This document shows positions 1-11,704 of a DNA stretch of 64,000 bases, piece after piece. Both the position numbers and the translations under genes were made by a program. The notes under the pieces were generated by a model that did no database searches, was not told the DNA's origin, and saw nothing but the letters and a program-made list of their open reading frames with translations. Source of the stretch: Sarocladium kiliense (Eukaryota; Ascomycota; Sordariomycetes; Hypocreales; Sarocladiaceae); the NCBI GenBank assembly GCA_030734395.1, contig JAUZTG010000048.1, forward strand, positions 1,736,001-1,800,000, read 5' to 3'. Numbering within the stretch: the stretch's first letter is position 1; every line of letters begins with the position of its first letter.

Positions 1-1920
1 GTATCGGTTTCTGGCGTCTCCCAACGGGCCGGCTACCAAAGATGAGACGAAAAAGCATTGAAGGAACGACAAAGCTCCAACTCGAAACTCGCCGACAAGA
101 ACACACGCCGGATCCTGGGTCCGCCGGAAGCTCTGGAAGAAGTCTCCTCTTTCGTGAAGAAAGAGAGACCCGCCCGGCTGCACGCGAAATGAGCAAGGGC
201 ATGGGATTGCAACGACCGTGCCCCTTGATCGCTCGCCCCGCTGACGTCGACGCGCCCAGGGTGCAGGCGCGTGCCTTGCGTATCCTTGTGCCAAGGCAGA
301 ACCGGTACCGACAGTGGGCTGGTAGAGGCCACCAGAGGGTAGACGGCAGGGGACCGGGAATTGGATTGGGGGGCATGGAAAAGATGGGGAGGTGGCTTGC
401 CTGCCCCGTTGTCTCATCAATGCCAATGAGTTCCAACTCCATCACCTGGCGGCATTCCTAGGCCAGGTAAGGGTAGCTCATTGTTTTTACAGATGGCTTT
501 CAAGTGCTGACAGGACGAGGACGAGCAGAGGAGGCGAATTCGCTTGACTGCCGAACAGATCCCGGGGATTCTGGCATCCAGGAATAGCAGCACCGTGTCC
601 GGCCAGGATCACCATATTACAGTTGCTATACATAAGCTCAACGTCGCCACCGAGGCTAGCCAGCAAGTGGTGAACCTTTCACGTCGCGACACGCTGCCCG
701 CTAACCACATGCTTCACAGGTCCCTGACTGGAGCTAATGCACTAACCTTCAGCTGAGCCAGGGCACGGCAGAACCATTTCGGTGAACTCAAAGAACGAAG
801 CGAGCGCCGCCTGGGGCACAATGGCCGCTGTTTCAGCTGTCGCGGGTAGCAAGTTGGCCAGGGAGACGCCACTGGAGACGATGCGCCAGCCAGCAATGCC
901 AGAATTGCCAAGGAGGAGAGATCCACGCCACTAAGGGACCAGGTTGGATGGCGGAGTGACGCGATCTGCGAGCGAATGGGACGGTCCCATTTCAAGGTGT
1001 ACTTGGACTCGGGGAATATGATGAACACAGGCAAAAGATACTTCGACGCGGACGGTCTTGGAGTTTGGCTGGTTGTCTGTTGTCTGGTAGACGAGAAGTA
1101 TATCTTGAATACAATACTGTAAACAAGAACGCCGAATAACAAGGTATGACGACCATGACTTGAACCTGTCGCATTGGGTCCGAAAGTGAAGTGCCCCGTC
1201 AGCAGTGTAGTGTAGAAAGCTGGGAGGGGTACTTTGCCGGGCCAGGATTCCAAGGCACGGCGCGAGGTACCTCTCCCAGGTGTGGCACTGCCTCCCTCCG
1301 GCCTTGCCTTAGCCTCCCAGAGTTGTCGTCGCACCACGTCCTCCCAGTTTCCTTTATTTCCTTCAACCTCCGTCTGACAGAACCTCCATCGCAATTTCGA
1401 CTAGGAACCTGTTGTGGTTCCCGTCTTCTTTTTTTATTCCCTCGCTACGCAAAATCACGCTTCTCCCAGCATTCCGTCCTTTTCGTTTCCCTCGCCTTTC
1501 GCAACATCGCTTCTGCAGGTGCGGTGCTGGTTCATCTCACCCTCGAAAGTCTGAGACACTCCAGCTGAACTGCGGAACCGCCTCTTCGTTCCAGCGACCC
1601 GGCAGAAGCTTCGATTCCGCCGCCCTGCCACGCTCTGCACTGTTCTTCACGACGGATTCCGGTTCTGGTCGCTTCTCCATAGCCGGCACTTTCTTTCATC
1701 CTGGGGTTTCTTGTACCATCTTCCCACTCCAAAGACCCCGGACTACCATCGTCACTCGACCATCGTACCCAACTAGAACACGAACCTGCACGCACGCTTT
1801 CTTGTGCGCCCAGCTGCTGCACATGTCCGCTACTAGACGTCTTTGATCCTGGGTTACTGCTGTAGTCAGTTGGAGCTGTCTTGGTCCTCTGTCACCCAGC
1901 GTCCGTCGCTTGCCGTCACA
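1..1920. other. Left-edge non-coding stretch and leader of the first gene
   Basis: No reading frame here shows a recognisable domain, and the open frames on both strands overlap one another as chance frames do. From about 1320 to 1920 the plus strand becomes rich in C and T, as is common in the promoter-proximal and 5' leader regions of filamentous fungal genes. I therefore read that part as the leader of the gene starting at 1921. Nothing can be said about 1-1300. Confidence 0.5.
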
Positions 1921-4101
1921 ATGCTCGCATCCAACTCTTTGCAGCCCCCCCAAAGTGGGAGGTCTCGCTTCTCGAAAGCCTTGCCAGCCGTACCCGGCCT
2001 GATGACTGAGAATTCACTTCCGCTAGTTCCTCTTGACACTCCTCGAAAAGACCTACCGCCGCCACCTCGACCTGATACTGCTGGCCGCAGCCAAGAGACG
2101 CCTTTCTCACCCCTCTCAGCTATCGCATCCCCCACATCTTCTGCGAGCACGCCGACCAGTATCAAGTCGAAGATGACAATTCCAAGGCGTCCGGTCGGTG
2201 CTGGAGCTGGTGCGAAGGCCCCTGGTCTTCCGTCAACGCCAGCACCTGCTCGGTCTCCTCTACCTGCCCCCGTTCAACCTAAAACGTTGAATCCTCCAGC
2301 GACAGCAACAGCGACCTCAAATCCTTCAGCGGCATACGTACCACCGCCTTCACCGTCTGAATCCTTGTCGAGTCTACTTTCTGCCTACTCACGAAGCTCA
2401 ATCGGATCGCCTGTCATTTCATCGGAAGGCACCGTCAGTGTCCGCGATTCGCAGCAGACATCTTCACCATCCCAATCCGACAAGCTGTCCGACGCTACAG
2501 CGCTTCTCACCGCGTCCAGCACGCACATCACACCCGTCACCTACACCCCTGTTCCGCCACCCAAACAAGAGACAATCATGGACAGGACAGCCCAGCAGGA
2601 GGCATCGAACTGGCGGCCCAAACCTTCTCTGTCGCCTGTTCCGGTGGAGACATCGGCGCCGCCACCACTCCCAGCAAAGGACATGTCAAGGACTCAGCAT
2701 TTCTCTTCGACAGCGTCTCAGTATCAGTCATCTAGTCCTGACTTGTCTGCTCCCTCACCGCCACGTCCTCAGATCTGGCGCCGGCGGTCAATCAATAAGA
2801 GCAAGGACTTACCTCCGCTGACGATTCATTCAAGCCATGGTTCCACGGCTTCAACCGCTCCCCAGGCACCTCCAAAACCTGATCCGGAGACGGCTTCAGT
2901 CCTTACACAGTCTACAACCGAAACCATCAAACCACTGCCTCCGTTGAGCACCACGAAACCGCTTCCGTCAGCTGGAGGACTCCCAGGCCGCAACGTGCGT
3001 CCCATGCAGTCAAAACAAGCAGACACGGAGGTGAAGCCGGACATGGGTAGCGAGCCGTCCAAACTGAAGCGACTTTCAGACAAGCTTCATCTGTCACGAA
3101 ATTCAGCAGGAAAGGAGAACACCACCATAACTGAGCCATCTACAGCTGCAGGGCGGCCCCCTACCCCTGAATATCAGAAGGAGGATGTGAAGACGCCAAT
3201 GCTCGCGACTTTCGTCTCGCCTGTGTCACCTGCATCTTCACCAGAGCCAGGCAGGGACGCTCCGTTCCCTGTATCCAAGGAGCCATCACCGAGTTTCGCG
3301 AATGAGACGCCCAGACAATTGCCCAAGCTTGATACTGGTTCAATTACACGGAAAGCTGTGGCGCCTGTACCAGTTCCCGACTTGCATGCAACACGCAGTG
3401 TGCCCGATTTGCGCTCCGCAACGCCATCGCCTCCCACTGCGCCACTGCCGTCCCTCCCTGCTGCAGCCCCGGCTTTTGCAGCCAACCGGGAACGCCGTCC
3501 AAGTGATGCTGCGTCCCCCCGTGGACGGGACTCCGTCGACACAAGCAAGTTCCCGCCGAGAGGATCGTCCGTGAAACCTGAAGGTCGCCATAAGATTGTC
3601 TCCTCGCAGTCGCTGCCACACACTGGATCCCCCGATAACGACCCGCGCCTGGTGCGCTCCAATTCAGGCAACATGATGTACCGTGGCCGTGATGGAACGC
3701 TGTATCCGGAGATGAAAGACCCAGGAACTCCAGACCCAAAGGCATCATATTTCCCAACGCACCCACAGGGACCGATCCCGGATGGCACAATCCTTCCTGC
3801 TCCTCCTTTGAGGAACTCGCATTACGTATGCTACCAGAAGCATCGCAACATGGGCCGCCGCGTCAACAGGCAATACCCGCTGGCTTGCCAGACTTGCGAC
3901 AAGGCTGACGTCGAGGACCGCTGGGTTTGCACTTTCTGTCAATTGCGGATGTGCACGCCGTGTTACGAGAAGTTCAACGCCAAGGGCCGTGATCTGAAGC
4001 AGTTCATGGAGTCGCTGAAGTCGCCTGAGCTTCCCAATGTGCTCAGCTTGTCCTCAGGGGAACGACCTGGCTCCGCACTTGGACTGCAGATCAACTTCTA
4101 A
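1921..4101 (+). CDS. Proline/serine-rich protein with C-terminal Cys cluster, function unknown
   Basis: This single-exon frame encodes 726 residues from the ATG at 1921. The frame is open further upstream but has no ATG there. Residues 1 to about 640 are low complexity, rich in Pro, Ser, Thr and Ala, with many PPxP-type stretches, and are probably disordered. The last 90 residues are different: they hold a basic, aromatic segment (HYVCYQKHRNMGRRVN), then CQTC, CTFC and CTPC pairs within about 30 residues. That spacing suggests a small zinc-binding module, then a short helical tail. Pro-rich disorder with a terminal zinc module would suit a scaffold or adaptor, but this is inference. I do not recognise the family. 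The gene ends 583 bp before the convergent O-methyltransferase gene. Confidence 0.82.
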   Translation: MLASNSLQPPQSGRSRFSKALPAVPGLMTENSLPLVPLDTPRKDLPPPPRPDTAGRSQETPFSPLSAIASPTSSASTPTSIKSKMTIPRRPVGAGAGAKAPGLPSTPAPARSPLPAPVQPKTLNPPATATATSNPSAAYVPPPSPSESLSSLLSAYSRSSIGSPVISSEGTVSVRDSQQTSSPSQSDKLSDATALLTASSTHITPVTYTPVPPPKQETIMDRTAQQEASNWRPKPSLSPVPVETSAPPPLPAKDMSRTQHFSSTASQYQSSSPDLSAPSPPRPQIWRRRSINKSKDLPPLTIHSSHGSTASTAPQAPPKPDPETASVLTQSTTETIKPLPPLSTTKPLPSAGGLPGRNVRPMQSKQADTEVKPDMGSEPSKLKRLSDKLHLSRNSAGKENTTITEPSTAAGRPPTPEYQKEDVKTPMLATFVSPVSPASSPEPGRDAPFPVSKEPSPSFANETPRQLPKLDTGSITRKAVAPVPVPDLHATRSVPDLRSATPSPPTAPLPSLPAAAPAFAANRERRPSDAASPRGRDSVDTSKFPPRGSSVKPEGRHKIVSSQSLPHTGSPDNDPRLVRSNSGNMMYRGRDGTLYPEMKDPGTPDPKASYFPTHPQGPIPDGTILPAPPLRNSHYVCYQKHRNMGRRVNRQYPLACQTCDKADVEDRWVCTFCQLRMCTPCYEKFNAKGRDLKQFMESLKSPELPNVLSLSSGERPGSALGLQINF

Positions 4102-4684
4102 AAGCACCTACGCCTGCATTTCTTTACCATGTAATCCTAACTTTACTCTGGCGCAATCGACGTCCTTTTCCGGCACTCTGGGACATGGCGCATTCTTGCC
4201 TTCCTTTTCTTCACACAATTTTCCTTTTCTCCTCATTCCTTCTCTTTTGTATTAGAATAGCCTCCTTTGCTTTTCTCTCATGACTATTACTGGACCGACG
4301 GATATCTCACTGTCAACCCTGGTGGTAGTAGAATACGACACTTAGAGGACGATGGCAGCCATGACGGCCTAGCACACGCTACGTATGGCTTGCGGATCTA
4401 CACTTGACGATACCATGTGGTTTTATTCCCTTTTCTTGGGGTTTCTGACCCTGTTCGAGCGAGACATTGGGGACTTGCGGTAGAACATGAGGAACAGGAG
4501 GGGCTTTGGATGGGTATTTCGGGTTGTCTCGTAGTGTGGCCTTACATGCTCGTGGGCTGAGACGATCTAGGGGTTAGGTAGATTAATGAATGATACCCGC
4601 GTATTGGAATACAAATATTGCCATATCTCAACGGATCACAGCTTCTCGTGAACTCTGCAGTCCTCTCAGTGACAGCCGAGACAC
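4102..4684. other. Convergent 3' intergenic region
   Basis: This is the space between two convergent genes. It carries T-rich stretches around 4140-4260 that would suit 3' untranslated sequence and polyadenylation of the upstream gene. I see no coding signal. Confidence 0.5.
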
Positions 4685-6211
4685 TCAATCCTCAACCCAT
4701 TCGGCCTCGATGAACCACATCCTCGCCTTCTCCGGCTTGAACATCCTACTGAACTTGTACCTCTTATCTGCCCTAGTGAACAACTCTTTCCAATCATCCC
4801 CCTCCCTCTCCCTCGCATTCACCGTAACCTGCATGAAGATATCCAACGTCCTCATCGTTCTCTCCTCCACATACCCTTCCGTCCCTGGTTCCGGCAGTGC
4901 CCCATCATTGATCACCACCTTCGAACCGTTCCTCATCGCAGGGACTAAAGCTTTCAGGATCTCCACGCAGTACTTGTCTGCGAAACCATGGAAGATCATT
5001 CGGAAGAAGTAGACGGCTGCGCCGGTGACAGGCTGTGGAGTGAAAAAGTCGTGGGTGGTAAGGGACACGCAGGAGGTGAGGTCTGGGGGAACTGTGCCTA
5101 TGGTTGAAGGTTGGCGCATGCCGGCGGTGTCTTGCACGATGAAGGTAAGAGATGGGAAGGCTTTGGCGATTTCGAAGGAGATGTAGCCCTGATTGCCGCC
5201 GAGCTGTGGAAACATAAGTCAGCATACAGTGATAGAACCAGCCAAATCGGAATATGCAGACTTACATCAACGACCGTCGAGTTCTCAGGAAGCTCTTCCC
5301 ATGGATATCCCGACACCACAAGCGCAGCCGAGTAACCCTCCCCTCCCCCATGAGCCTGCATTGCAAGGTTATACCTCTTCCCCAACTCCTGGTTCTCCTG
5401 CAGCCAATCAAACCACTTCGTCCCATGACCATACGCCAAATTGACGCTCGTCTCATCCGGCTCCTCACTCGCCGGCCACTTCCTCATCGCACCCACGACG
5501 TTCCCCAGTGGTCTGAACAGGTCATTGCACATGAACCCAACCCAGTTCTTCAGGGGCTCATCTTCAACAAGCAGCCTACTGGAACGGGTGTGAGCGACAT
5601 GCCCCTTGGTTGGCTCGGCGAAGATCCGATCGGTAATGGCGTGACGGATGAAGCGGCGGAGGTTAAGGACGGGGAGAGGAAGGTTGTTGTTTAGGGAGGA
5701 GGCCGCGGCGGAGAGGGCTTCGTAGGTGATTGTGCCGGTGAGAGGGACGGCTTCGGCGAGGCGGAAGGACCAAATGGCGTGGAGGGAGAGGTTGGAGACG
5801 CACTGTGCTCATTGTCATCTGAGGTCAGTTCAAATGTTCGCATGTTCATCTCAGATTACGGCGTGTGATGGACACAGATGCTCCTCTATGCACAAATTAT
5901 ATCGCAACTGCACAGCATCTGCGAAGAGGCCTTGATCAGAAGAAAGGACTTACATCCCAAGCCAAATACCGCAGCTTCTCCTTCGGTCCAAGTGAGATAT
6001 CATGAAGTTCCTTCGTCAAAGAAATGAGGTCCATCCGCGCTCTGTGTGGCTCTTCATTCTCTGGGGAGATCGGGAACGCATCAAGACCATTAACATCAAA
6101 CGACGCCGCCTCGAGGTTGTTCGCGGTGAGGTAGTCAGTAATCACCTTGGTTTTCTCGGCAATCTGCTGCGCGAGGTCGGACATGCGCTGAACAGAGGCA
6201 TGAGCTGCCAT
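4685..6211 (-). CDS. COMT-type O-methyltransferase (family 2)
   Basis: This S-adenosylmethionine-dependent O-methyltransferase probably methylates a phenolic or other small metabolite. The model has three exons, 6211-5954, 5802-5266 and 5203-4685, all in phase 0, and gives 437 residues. The donors read GTAAGT. The N-terminal half is the helical dimerisation region, and AWDCVSNLSLHAIWSFRLAE spans the first splice in good register. Motif I is VVDLGGNQG at about 263-271. It is followed by FIVQD and by the segment RMIFHGFADKY, where His sits at the usual catalytic base position of this family (RxxxHxxxD). NDGALPE fits motif VI. The length is normal for fungal sterigmatocystin-type O-methyltransferases. 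Its substrate cannot be told. It lies 714 bp from the LaeA-like gene in the same orientation, and no biosynthetic backbone enzyme is near. Confidence 0.88.
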
Positions 6212-6925
6212 CGCTGCAGAGATTTACAGAAACGCCGTTCAGGAGTTGCGTGGAAGTGAAAATCAGCGTTGATGATTTACTTGGCTCGCAAGAAGTCAAT
6301 TCAAGAAACAGGTACGCGGAAGCTAAAGCCACCACGAACACCAAGAGCGCATCGGAGATAAGTCAGTCGTCCTTCAGGAAAGTGTACTCATGTGTCGCAA
6401 CCCCCTCTTCCTTCGATCGACGCCAGATTGCTCTAATTGGTGACGACGTACATGGCGCTTGTTATGTCGGCGTGTATGTTGCCCAGCGCTGTGCATAGAT
6501 GGCGGCATGCATCCATGGGGGCGATGCCAGCTCACAACTCCGAGCGCCATGCATGGGCTGAACAAGGATCACGACCATGTCGCGGGCTTCCCTGTTCAGT
6601 TTGAAGAGGGGCAAGAGAGGGGGAAACAACATTGCACAGAGCGGGGTTTTCGTGAGTGTTCATCTCCTGGCTTTTGATAAGCTGTTTGAGACGTATTTGA
6701 ACACTTTTCTTGAAGATGTTCCCCCAGATAACCTCAGATGACATTGTCGTGGAAATACAAGGCGTGATGTGCTTGGAAGAGATTGGCCTAGAGGCCGACT
6801 TTCCCTCGTAGGAACGCAGTTGAGATACCCAAGCCATGAACATCGTGATGGTATAGTCTCATAACCCAATTACTTGTACTGTTTTCCCCAGTAATAGAAT
6901 GCCATCCTTGAAACTCGTTGCCCTC
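6212..6925. other. Intergenic region between the two methyltransferase genes
   Basis: This stretch lies upstream of the O-methyltransferase start and downstream of the LaeA-like stop. The short frames in it do not resemble proteins. It must carry the O-methyltransferase promoter, but I cannot name a specific site. Confidence 0.45.
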
Positions 6926-8111
6926 TCATTCCAGTACTTCAGGCTTTTGTGCCGTGACGACATGGAACGGAACATATGCATGTTGATGAACATCGAAGAG
7001 ACTCTTCCTCACTCCCACAAGGAATAACTCAACATCCGCAGCCGACCACCCGAGTCCCTGCGTACACGGTCGCATCGCGACGCCTTGGAACCCGTCCCCG
7101 AAGATAGACCTGTTGTACAGACCGACAGTTCGCAGCTTCTTATCGAGAGGCCAGGGGCCTAATGGGAGCTTGAAGGTGCTCTCTGTGGCGTTGACGAACT
7201 TGGCGTCTTTGACACGGTCGAGGTTGTGGCGCATAGAGAGAAGGTCGACGTTGAAAGCGGCAAGACCTTTTGTCACGACGCGAAGGAACTCGACGATCTG
7301 GTTGTCTTCGCGCAGGGTACTGTCGTCGCAATGTAGCTGGAACTTCATCTCCTGCAATTCAATCCAACCACCGGGTTTCAATGCTCTGGTGTGATAAAAG
7401 ACAGTTAGCAGTGGCCTCAGAAGGTGTCGTAAGTGAGCGCTTACTTGTAAGCTCGCGATAGTAAAGTTGGCCAGTCGCGGATCGCAGCAGTCATATGTCG
7501 AATGTGCACATAATCGAGGCTGTTGTCCGGGAAGAGCCAGTCGGCCTCGGCGTCCTCAACCATGAACTTGACGTTTGGAGGGACCCATGATGGCTGGATA
7601 GGGCTGAGATCGATCCCTGTGATAACGGCATTCGGATACTCATCCCCCACTGGCAGACATATAATTTTAGCAGATGTAGTCAAACCTTAAGGCAGGTAGC
7701 CTGGCGGTAAGTTGTGGACTCACTGTCAATACTCCAGATTCCTGTCCCAGTGCCGACGTCCAGTATATTCTGTGGGTTCTTGAGTGGCGCATAATGCAGT
7801 CGCCCATTGCACAAGTTGAGGATCATGGCATGCTTCATGTCCTCTCTCTCCTGCTCAAGGTCGTCATTGGGGAACGAATAGCGACCTTCCTGGAACTTGT
7901 GATAGCGACGGTTGTTCTCGAAGTTGTAGTCTCGGACGCTGCTGCTGATGGAAGTGGAGGCACTGGACCCTGCGTCAGAGGCACTACCGTAGCCATCGTC
8001 GTCTTCGCTGGAGGTGTTGCGAGCGTTCGGATCCGCCTCGATGTGAGTGTCGCCTTCTGGCACTATGGAGGTGCTTTGCTGGGCTCCAGTCTCATTTTCT
8101 TCGACCGCCAT
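6926..8111 (-). CDS. LaeA-like SAM-dependent methyltransferase
   Basis: Three exons, 8111-7724, 7649-7445 and 7385-6926, give 350 residues. The donors are GTGAGT and GTAAGC, and the acceptors are CCAG. The start ATG is in good context (GCCATGG). Residues 1-60 are acidic and serine-rich, probably disordered. A conserved segment (ENNRRYHKFQEGRYSFPNDD) precedes motif I ILDVGTGTGIWSID at 116-129. Downstream are GIDLSP, NVKFMVEDAE, and YVHIRHMTAAI followed by LKPGGWIELQE. These are the signature blocks of the fungal LaeA/TAM methyltransferases, some of which control secondary metabolism from the nucleus with velvet proteins. The family has many paralogues in each genome, so this need not be LaeA itself; many members are small-molecule methyltransferases. 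A CT-rich leader lies upstream on the coding strand. Confidence 0.88.
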
Positions 8112-9931
8112 GGTGGTCTATGTCCCTCTCGGTTTTTAAGGGATTGAATAAGACAATGGGTAGAACCTTCTTCTGCTGCTATGAAAAAAGAGCGATTGAG
8201 TGAGTGTCAGAGCTGATAGGCATCACATACAGACGGAAGCACAGTCGTAGGGACCCGGTTGGGGACGAGGACCAGCGTCACATCCAGCAGGTCATGCAAA
8301 GTGTCTTGAAAGCGGAGTCATCTGCTGTCAATGGTCAGACAGACTCGGCAGGATGTGCGGCCGGCTGGTCGCCGCGCTCGAATCAAGATGTCTCCCTGGT
8401 CCTTGTTGCTGATGCAGGTTGGAGGGGGTTCTGCAGCCCCGGGTGTGGCCGTCGGGTGCGCAAGGTAGTGGGGGTTTGGAGAGGAAGGATGGAATCAACA
8501 GATTGGGTGAAATGGGAGAGATGAAGGAGGTGAGGTCTGGCTGGAATTGGTGTGTCGATCAAAAGTCTGTGAGGCGAGCGAGGAAGAGGAGGACAAAGGA
8601 AAGTTGAAGATGAAGCAGGTGAGACAGACAGATGCTCTTGCCTTAAGCCACTGTGCTGGTACTTTCCCAACGACGCTCTGGCACCGCAGCTTCAGCCAAT
8701 TCGATGTTCCGGTGGACGCTCCGACGCCCTCTCCAGTCGGCAAACCCCAGGGCATGCTATCTGTCGTGTATGTCTTTCCTTCGTGATGAATGCATGTGGC
8801 TGCAGCTCTACGCTTGCGTGTGCCCTTGTCGTGCTGCGCCAGGCAAAAGCAAAGACCGACGCCGCGTATGTAATCACGGCCAAGTCAGGCATAATCACGG
8901 CTTCAGAGGCTGGTTCGTAGTCTTGTTCGGGAAAAGAGGATGATCAGATGGTCCAAGTTATCGGGTCTGCATTCCAGTCGCTCGTCTACATACAGTAACG
9001 GGCGATAACTTTACTCGACTAGCTCGGTGAAGAAGGCATGGCCCCCCTGCGATATCAGCTTTTGGGTGACTTACACCCGTGGTCAACACCTACCAAGACA
9101 TAGGTTGAGATAGCGATAGACTAGGTCCATTTGTTAGATGCCATTATCGAAGGCATTACAGATATCTTGAGGTCTCACGACCTGTACCGGAAACACTGTC
9201 CGTTCTCAATACGGCTGTGCTGGTCGTGACTTACAGCATGCCGATGCTGGTGATATCAGTGCTGAGCGATTCCTAGATACCGAGCTAGCTGGCTTGCTGG
9301 TAGTAGCAACATGTTCTGAACATTCAAATGTGCTTTCATCTCACGTATTATATTGTATTGAGGAGACCTAAAACTTCTACTAATAAGGTAGGAACGTAAA
9401 CCTCCTTCACTTGTGTCTTGAGCGAAGCCAAGTACAAGAGCCCACGGGACATCTGGGGAGACAGGCGGCGCGCTGCTCTCTCGATAACCCGTAGTATGCC
9501 TATTCTGTACCTCTCAGTATATAAATTTCTGTTTCTTGAGATCCAGTCAGGCCTGCCTTTACTCAGGACTTTCAAGTCATCTTCTCGTGGGTCGAGACAA
9601 GGCTGCTTGGCTTATTACCTGCCAGGGTTCACCGTCCAGGGACTATGGCCATTGATGCTGAATTAGTGACATGAGCTCACCATGGTTCTGAACAGCACCC
9701 CTGACGGGTGGAAACGAAGCCAGATCAATATTGCATAGGCACCAAAGTCTACTGTGGCCCATGAAGGCCAAAGCATGAGAAACCGTCTACAACCCTGGCC
9801 TGGTTTTCTAGCTCAATGTGGGCCCATGTGCTATTGCTGGATCGCCGTCCTGGCCCACTGTCCACCACCACAGCACACCGCAATGGAAACACCACCACTC
9901 CACCATCTGTATCCCACATCACCATCCCGCC
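8112..9931. other. 1.8-kb divergent intergenic region
   Basis: This region lies between the LaeA-like gene (minus) and the next plus-strand gene. On the minus strand 8490-8640 is CT-rich, as expected near the LaeA-like transcription start. Around 9330-9400 the sequence is locally AT-rich. The open frames are short and overlap on both strands, and I find no protein signature. Confidence 0.45.
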
Positions 9932-11365
9932 ATGGCCTCCGTCCAGCGCACGCGTTCCCTGCGTCGCCCAGCTCCAGTCTCTACCGATCTGTCACCAGAA
10001 GACTCTTCTTCCGATAATCGCAACGCATCTCCTAGTCGCCTTCCCGTCAAGTTCCATACGCGAAGCAGATCAACCACAACAACCAAAGACACCGCGACGA
10101 CCACCACAACCGCTACTACCAGGACACGACCTGCCTCCACTATACTCGCTCGTTCAACAGCCAACAGGGCCGCCGGGCCTTCCTCAACCTCCTCTCAAGA
10201 AACTACGAAACGTGAAACTTCCAGATACCCCCCTTCGACAACCCTCACCAGACAACAGCCTAGCCATGCGAGGCCGGGCTCATCCGGGAGCACAGCGCCC
10301 CTGAAGCGTGTCGCAACACACACAAGAGCTAAGAGCACGACTGCCAGCATCAATCCGTCGACAGTTCTCCGACCACCCTCCAGAGACAAAGCTACCGGCC
10401 CAGCTGCAAGGGCCCCAGCTACTCACAGGAGGAACATATCTGTCGAGAAGAGCAATGCCAATAATGCCCTTCACACACCCACGAAACCAAGTGCACAAGC
10501 GCCGCAGCCTCGATTGAGGCCAGCCTTCTCGACCCTTCAGCAGCATTATTCGCCCGCCAAATCTCTTGCCCCCAAGCCCCTGACCGCTACATACCTCGCT
10601 CCGCCCTCCCCTTCCAAGCTCCCCGCCAACATCGCAGCTTCGGCCGAGACAAACAGACTTCAATCTGAGCTTCTCCAGCTTCACCTACTCCACCGAGATG
10701 CTGCTGCTGTGGAGCAGGCGTGGCGCGAGAGTGCGAAACAGAAACTCGGTGAACGGTTCGCAAAGCTGGATGAGGCCAGCAGGGAGGTGGGGGCTTTGGA
10801 GAGAGATCGTGCAGAGGCGGAGAACGTGCTTGCGTTGAGAAGATGGGGCGGCGAGGACGGGCACATCGATCATAAGATCCAGGTGCTAGATGGTATCATG
10901 AATGGCGTTTGGGCTATGAGTGATGCGGGAGGCCGGTACGCGAGAACAGTTAGACGCTTCGAACGCTGGATCGACCGTGTCAACGAGATCGAGGAAGCTC
11001 GTAGGAGCGGAACGGCGTTGATTCAGGGGAGTGGGAACCTTTTCATCAGCGAGCTAGAAGCGGCATGGAAGGAAGAATGCCCCGGTCTAATTCGAAAGCT
11101 GGACGGCTGGCAACGACAGTTGAACGACCTTGGCGAAATGCCGCCGCTGCGCGAGGATGGAAGCCAACCGGCGAGCTTGATCAGAATGCTGAAGGGCTGC
11201 AGAAGTTTGGTGCAGACTATGCTTGCTGAGCTTGTGGTCATGGAGGATATCGAGCGGGAGGCATTGGAGAGGGAGGACGAGTGGATTGAGAAAGTGAACA
11301 GGGAAGATGATGATGATGATACCCCGAGAGCTGGGGCGATTTGGAGATCCTTCAATGGGCGTTGA
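9932..11365 (+). CDS. Fungal protein with disordered N-terminus and helical C-terminus, function unknown
   Basis: The single exon encodes 477 residues from the ATG at 9932 (CCGCCATGGCC, strong context). The frame is open upstream, but without an ATG in it. Residues 1 to about 235 are rich in Ser, Thr, Pro and Arg, with repeated TTTT tracts, and look disordered. From about 240 the protein is strongly helical and charged (LQSELLQLHLLHRDAAAVEQ, then RFAKLDEASREVGALERDRA), which suggests coiled coil. A more globular segment follows, with WIDRVNEIEEARR and LEAAWKEECPGLIRKLDGWQ. The tail is acidic (REDDDDDTPR). The layout resembles cytoskeletal or spindle-associated coiled-coil proteins, but I do not recognise a family. 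Confidence 0.8.
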   Translation: MASVQRTRSLRRPAPVSTDLSPEDSSSDNRNASPSRLPVKFHTRSRSTTTTKDTATTTTTATTRTRPASTILARSTANRAAGPSSTSSQETTKRETSRYPPSTTLTRQQPSHARPGSSGSTAPLKRVATHTRAKSTTASINPSTVLRPPSRDKATGPAARAPATHRRNISVEKSNANNALHTPTKPSAQAPQPRLRPAFSTLQQHYSPAKSLAPKPLTATYLAPPSPSKLPANIAASAETNRLQSELLQLHLLHRDAAAVEQAWRESAKQKLGERFAKLDEASREVGALERDRAEAENVLALRRWGGEDGHIDHKIQVLDGIMNGVWAMSDAGGRYARTVRRFERWIDRVNEIEEARRSGTALIQGSGNLFISELEAAWKEECPGLIRKLDGWQRQLNDLGEMPPLREDGSQPASLIRMLKGCRSLVQTMLAELVVMEDIEREALEREDEWIEKVNREDDDDDTPRAGAIWRSFNGR

Positions 11366-11704
11366 TCAATGCTGAGGACAGCGACAGTAACCTAGAATTC
11401 TTACGAGACATGGATCATGACTTCACTCCATGGTCACCTAGCAAACCCATTGGTGTCTGAATACTTTTCATCATGTCATTGACTATAATCAAAGGAAAAA
11501 GTAGCGGCGACGAAGGAAATCCATACGCGGCGGCCAATCTATAAGATATCATGACAAAGACTTGTCGTGAACATGTCGAAGCTCCGGAGGCATCAAAACG
11601 ATACCCTCACTTCCCACGATCACCATCATGCGAAAATGAAGCGCTTTCCTCCCCCTGATCCCCCAAGTTTCCACTTGGCTTTAACTTGCTTTGTACCAAC
11701 TCCT
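11366..11704. other. Convergent 3' spacer
   Basis: This short stretch lies between the stop of the coiled-coil gene and the stop of 6-phosphogluconolactonase. It is moderately AT-rich around 11460-11530. It presumably holds both 3' untranslated regions, and no coding signal is visible. Confidence 0.45.

Noticed and set aside
714..1846. Several open frames of 120-226 codons on both strands near the left edge
   Set aside because: They overlap each other in opposite orientations, lack domain features and lie in a region best read as promoter and leader of the gene at 1921.
1843..1920. Upstream extension of the proline-rich gene
   Set aside because: The extension begins with TTG, not ATG; the first ATG in frame is at 1921. 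The same reasoning removed extensions at 9818, 15447, 25310, 31468 and 45445.
4685..8111. A full secondary-metabolite cluster around the two methyltransferases
   Set aside because: No polyketide, peptide or terpene synthase, P450 or cluster-specific regulator is found within the neighbouring 10 kb on either side.
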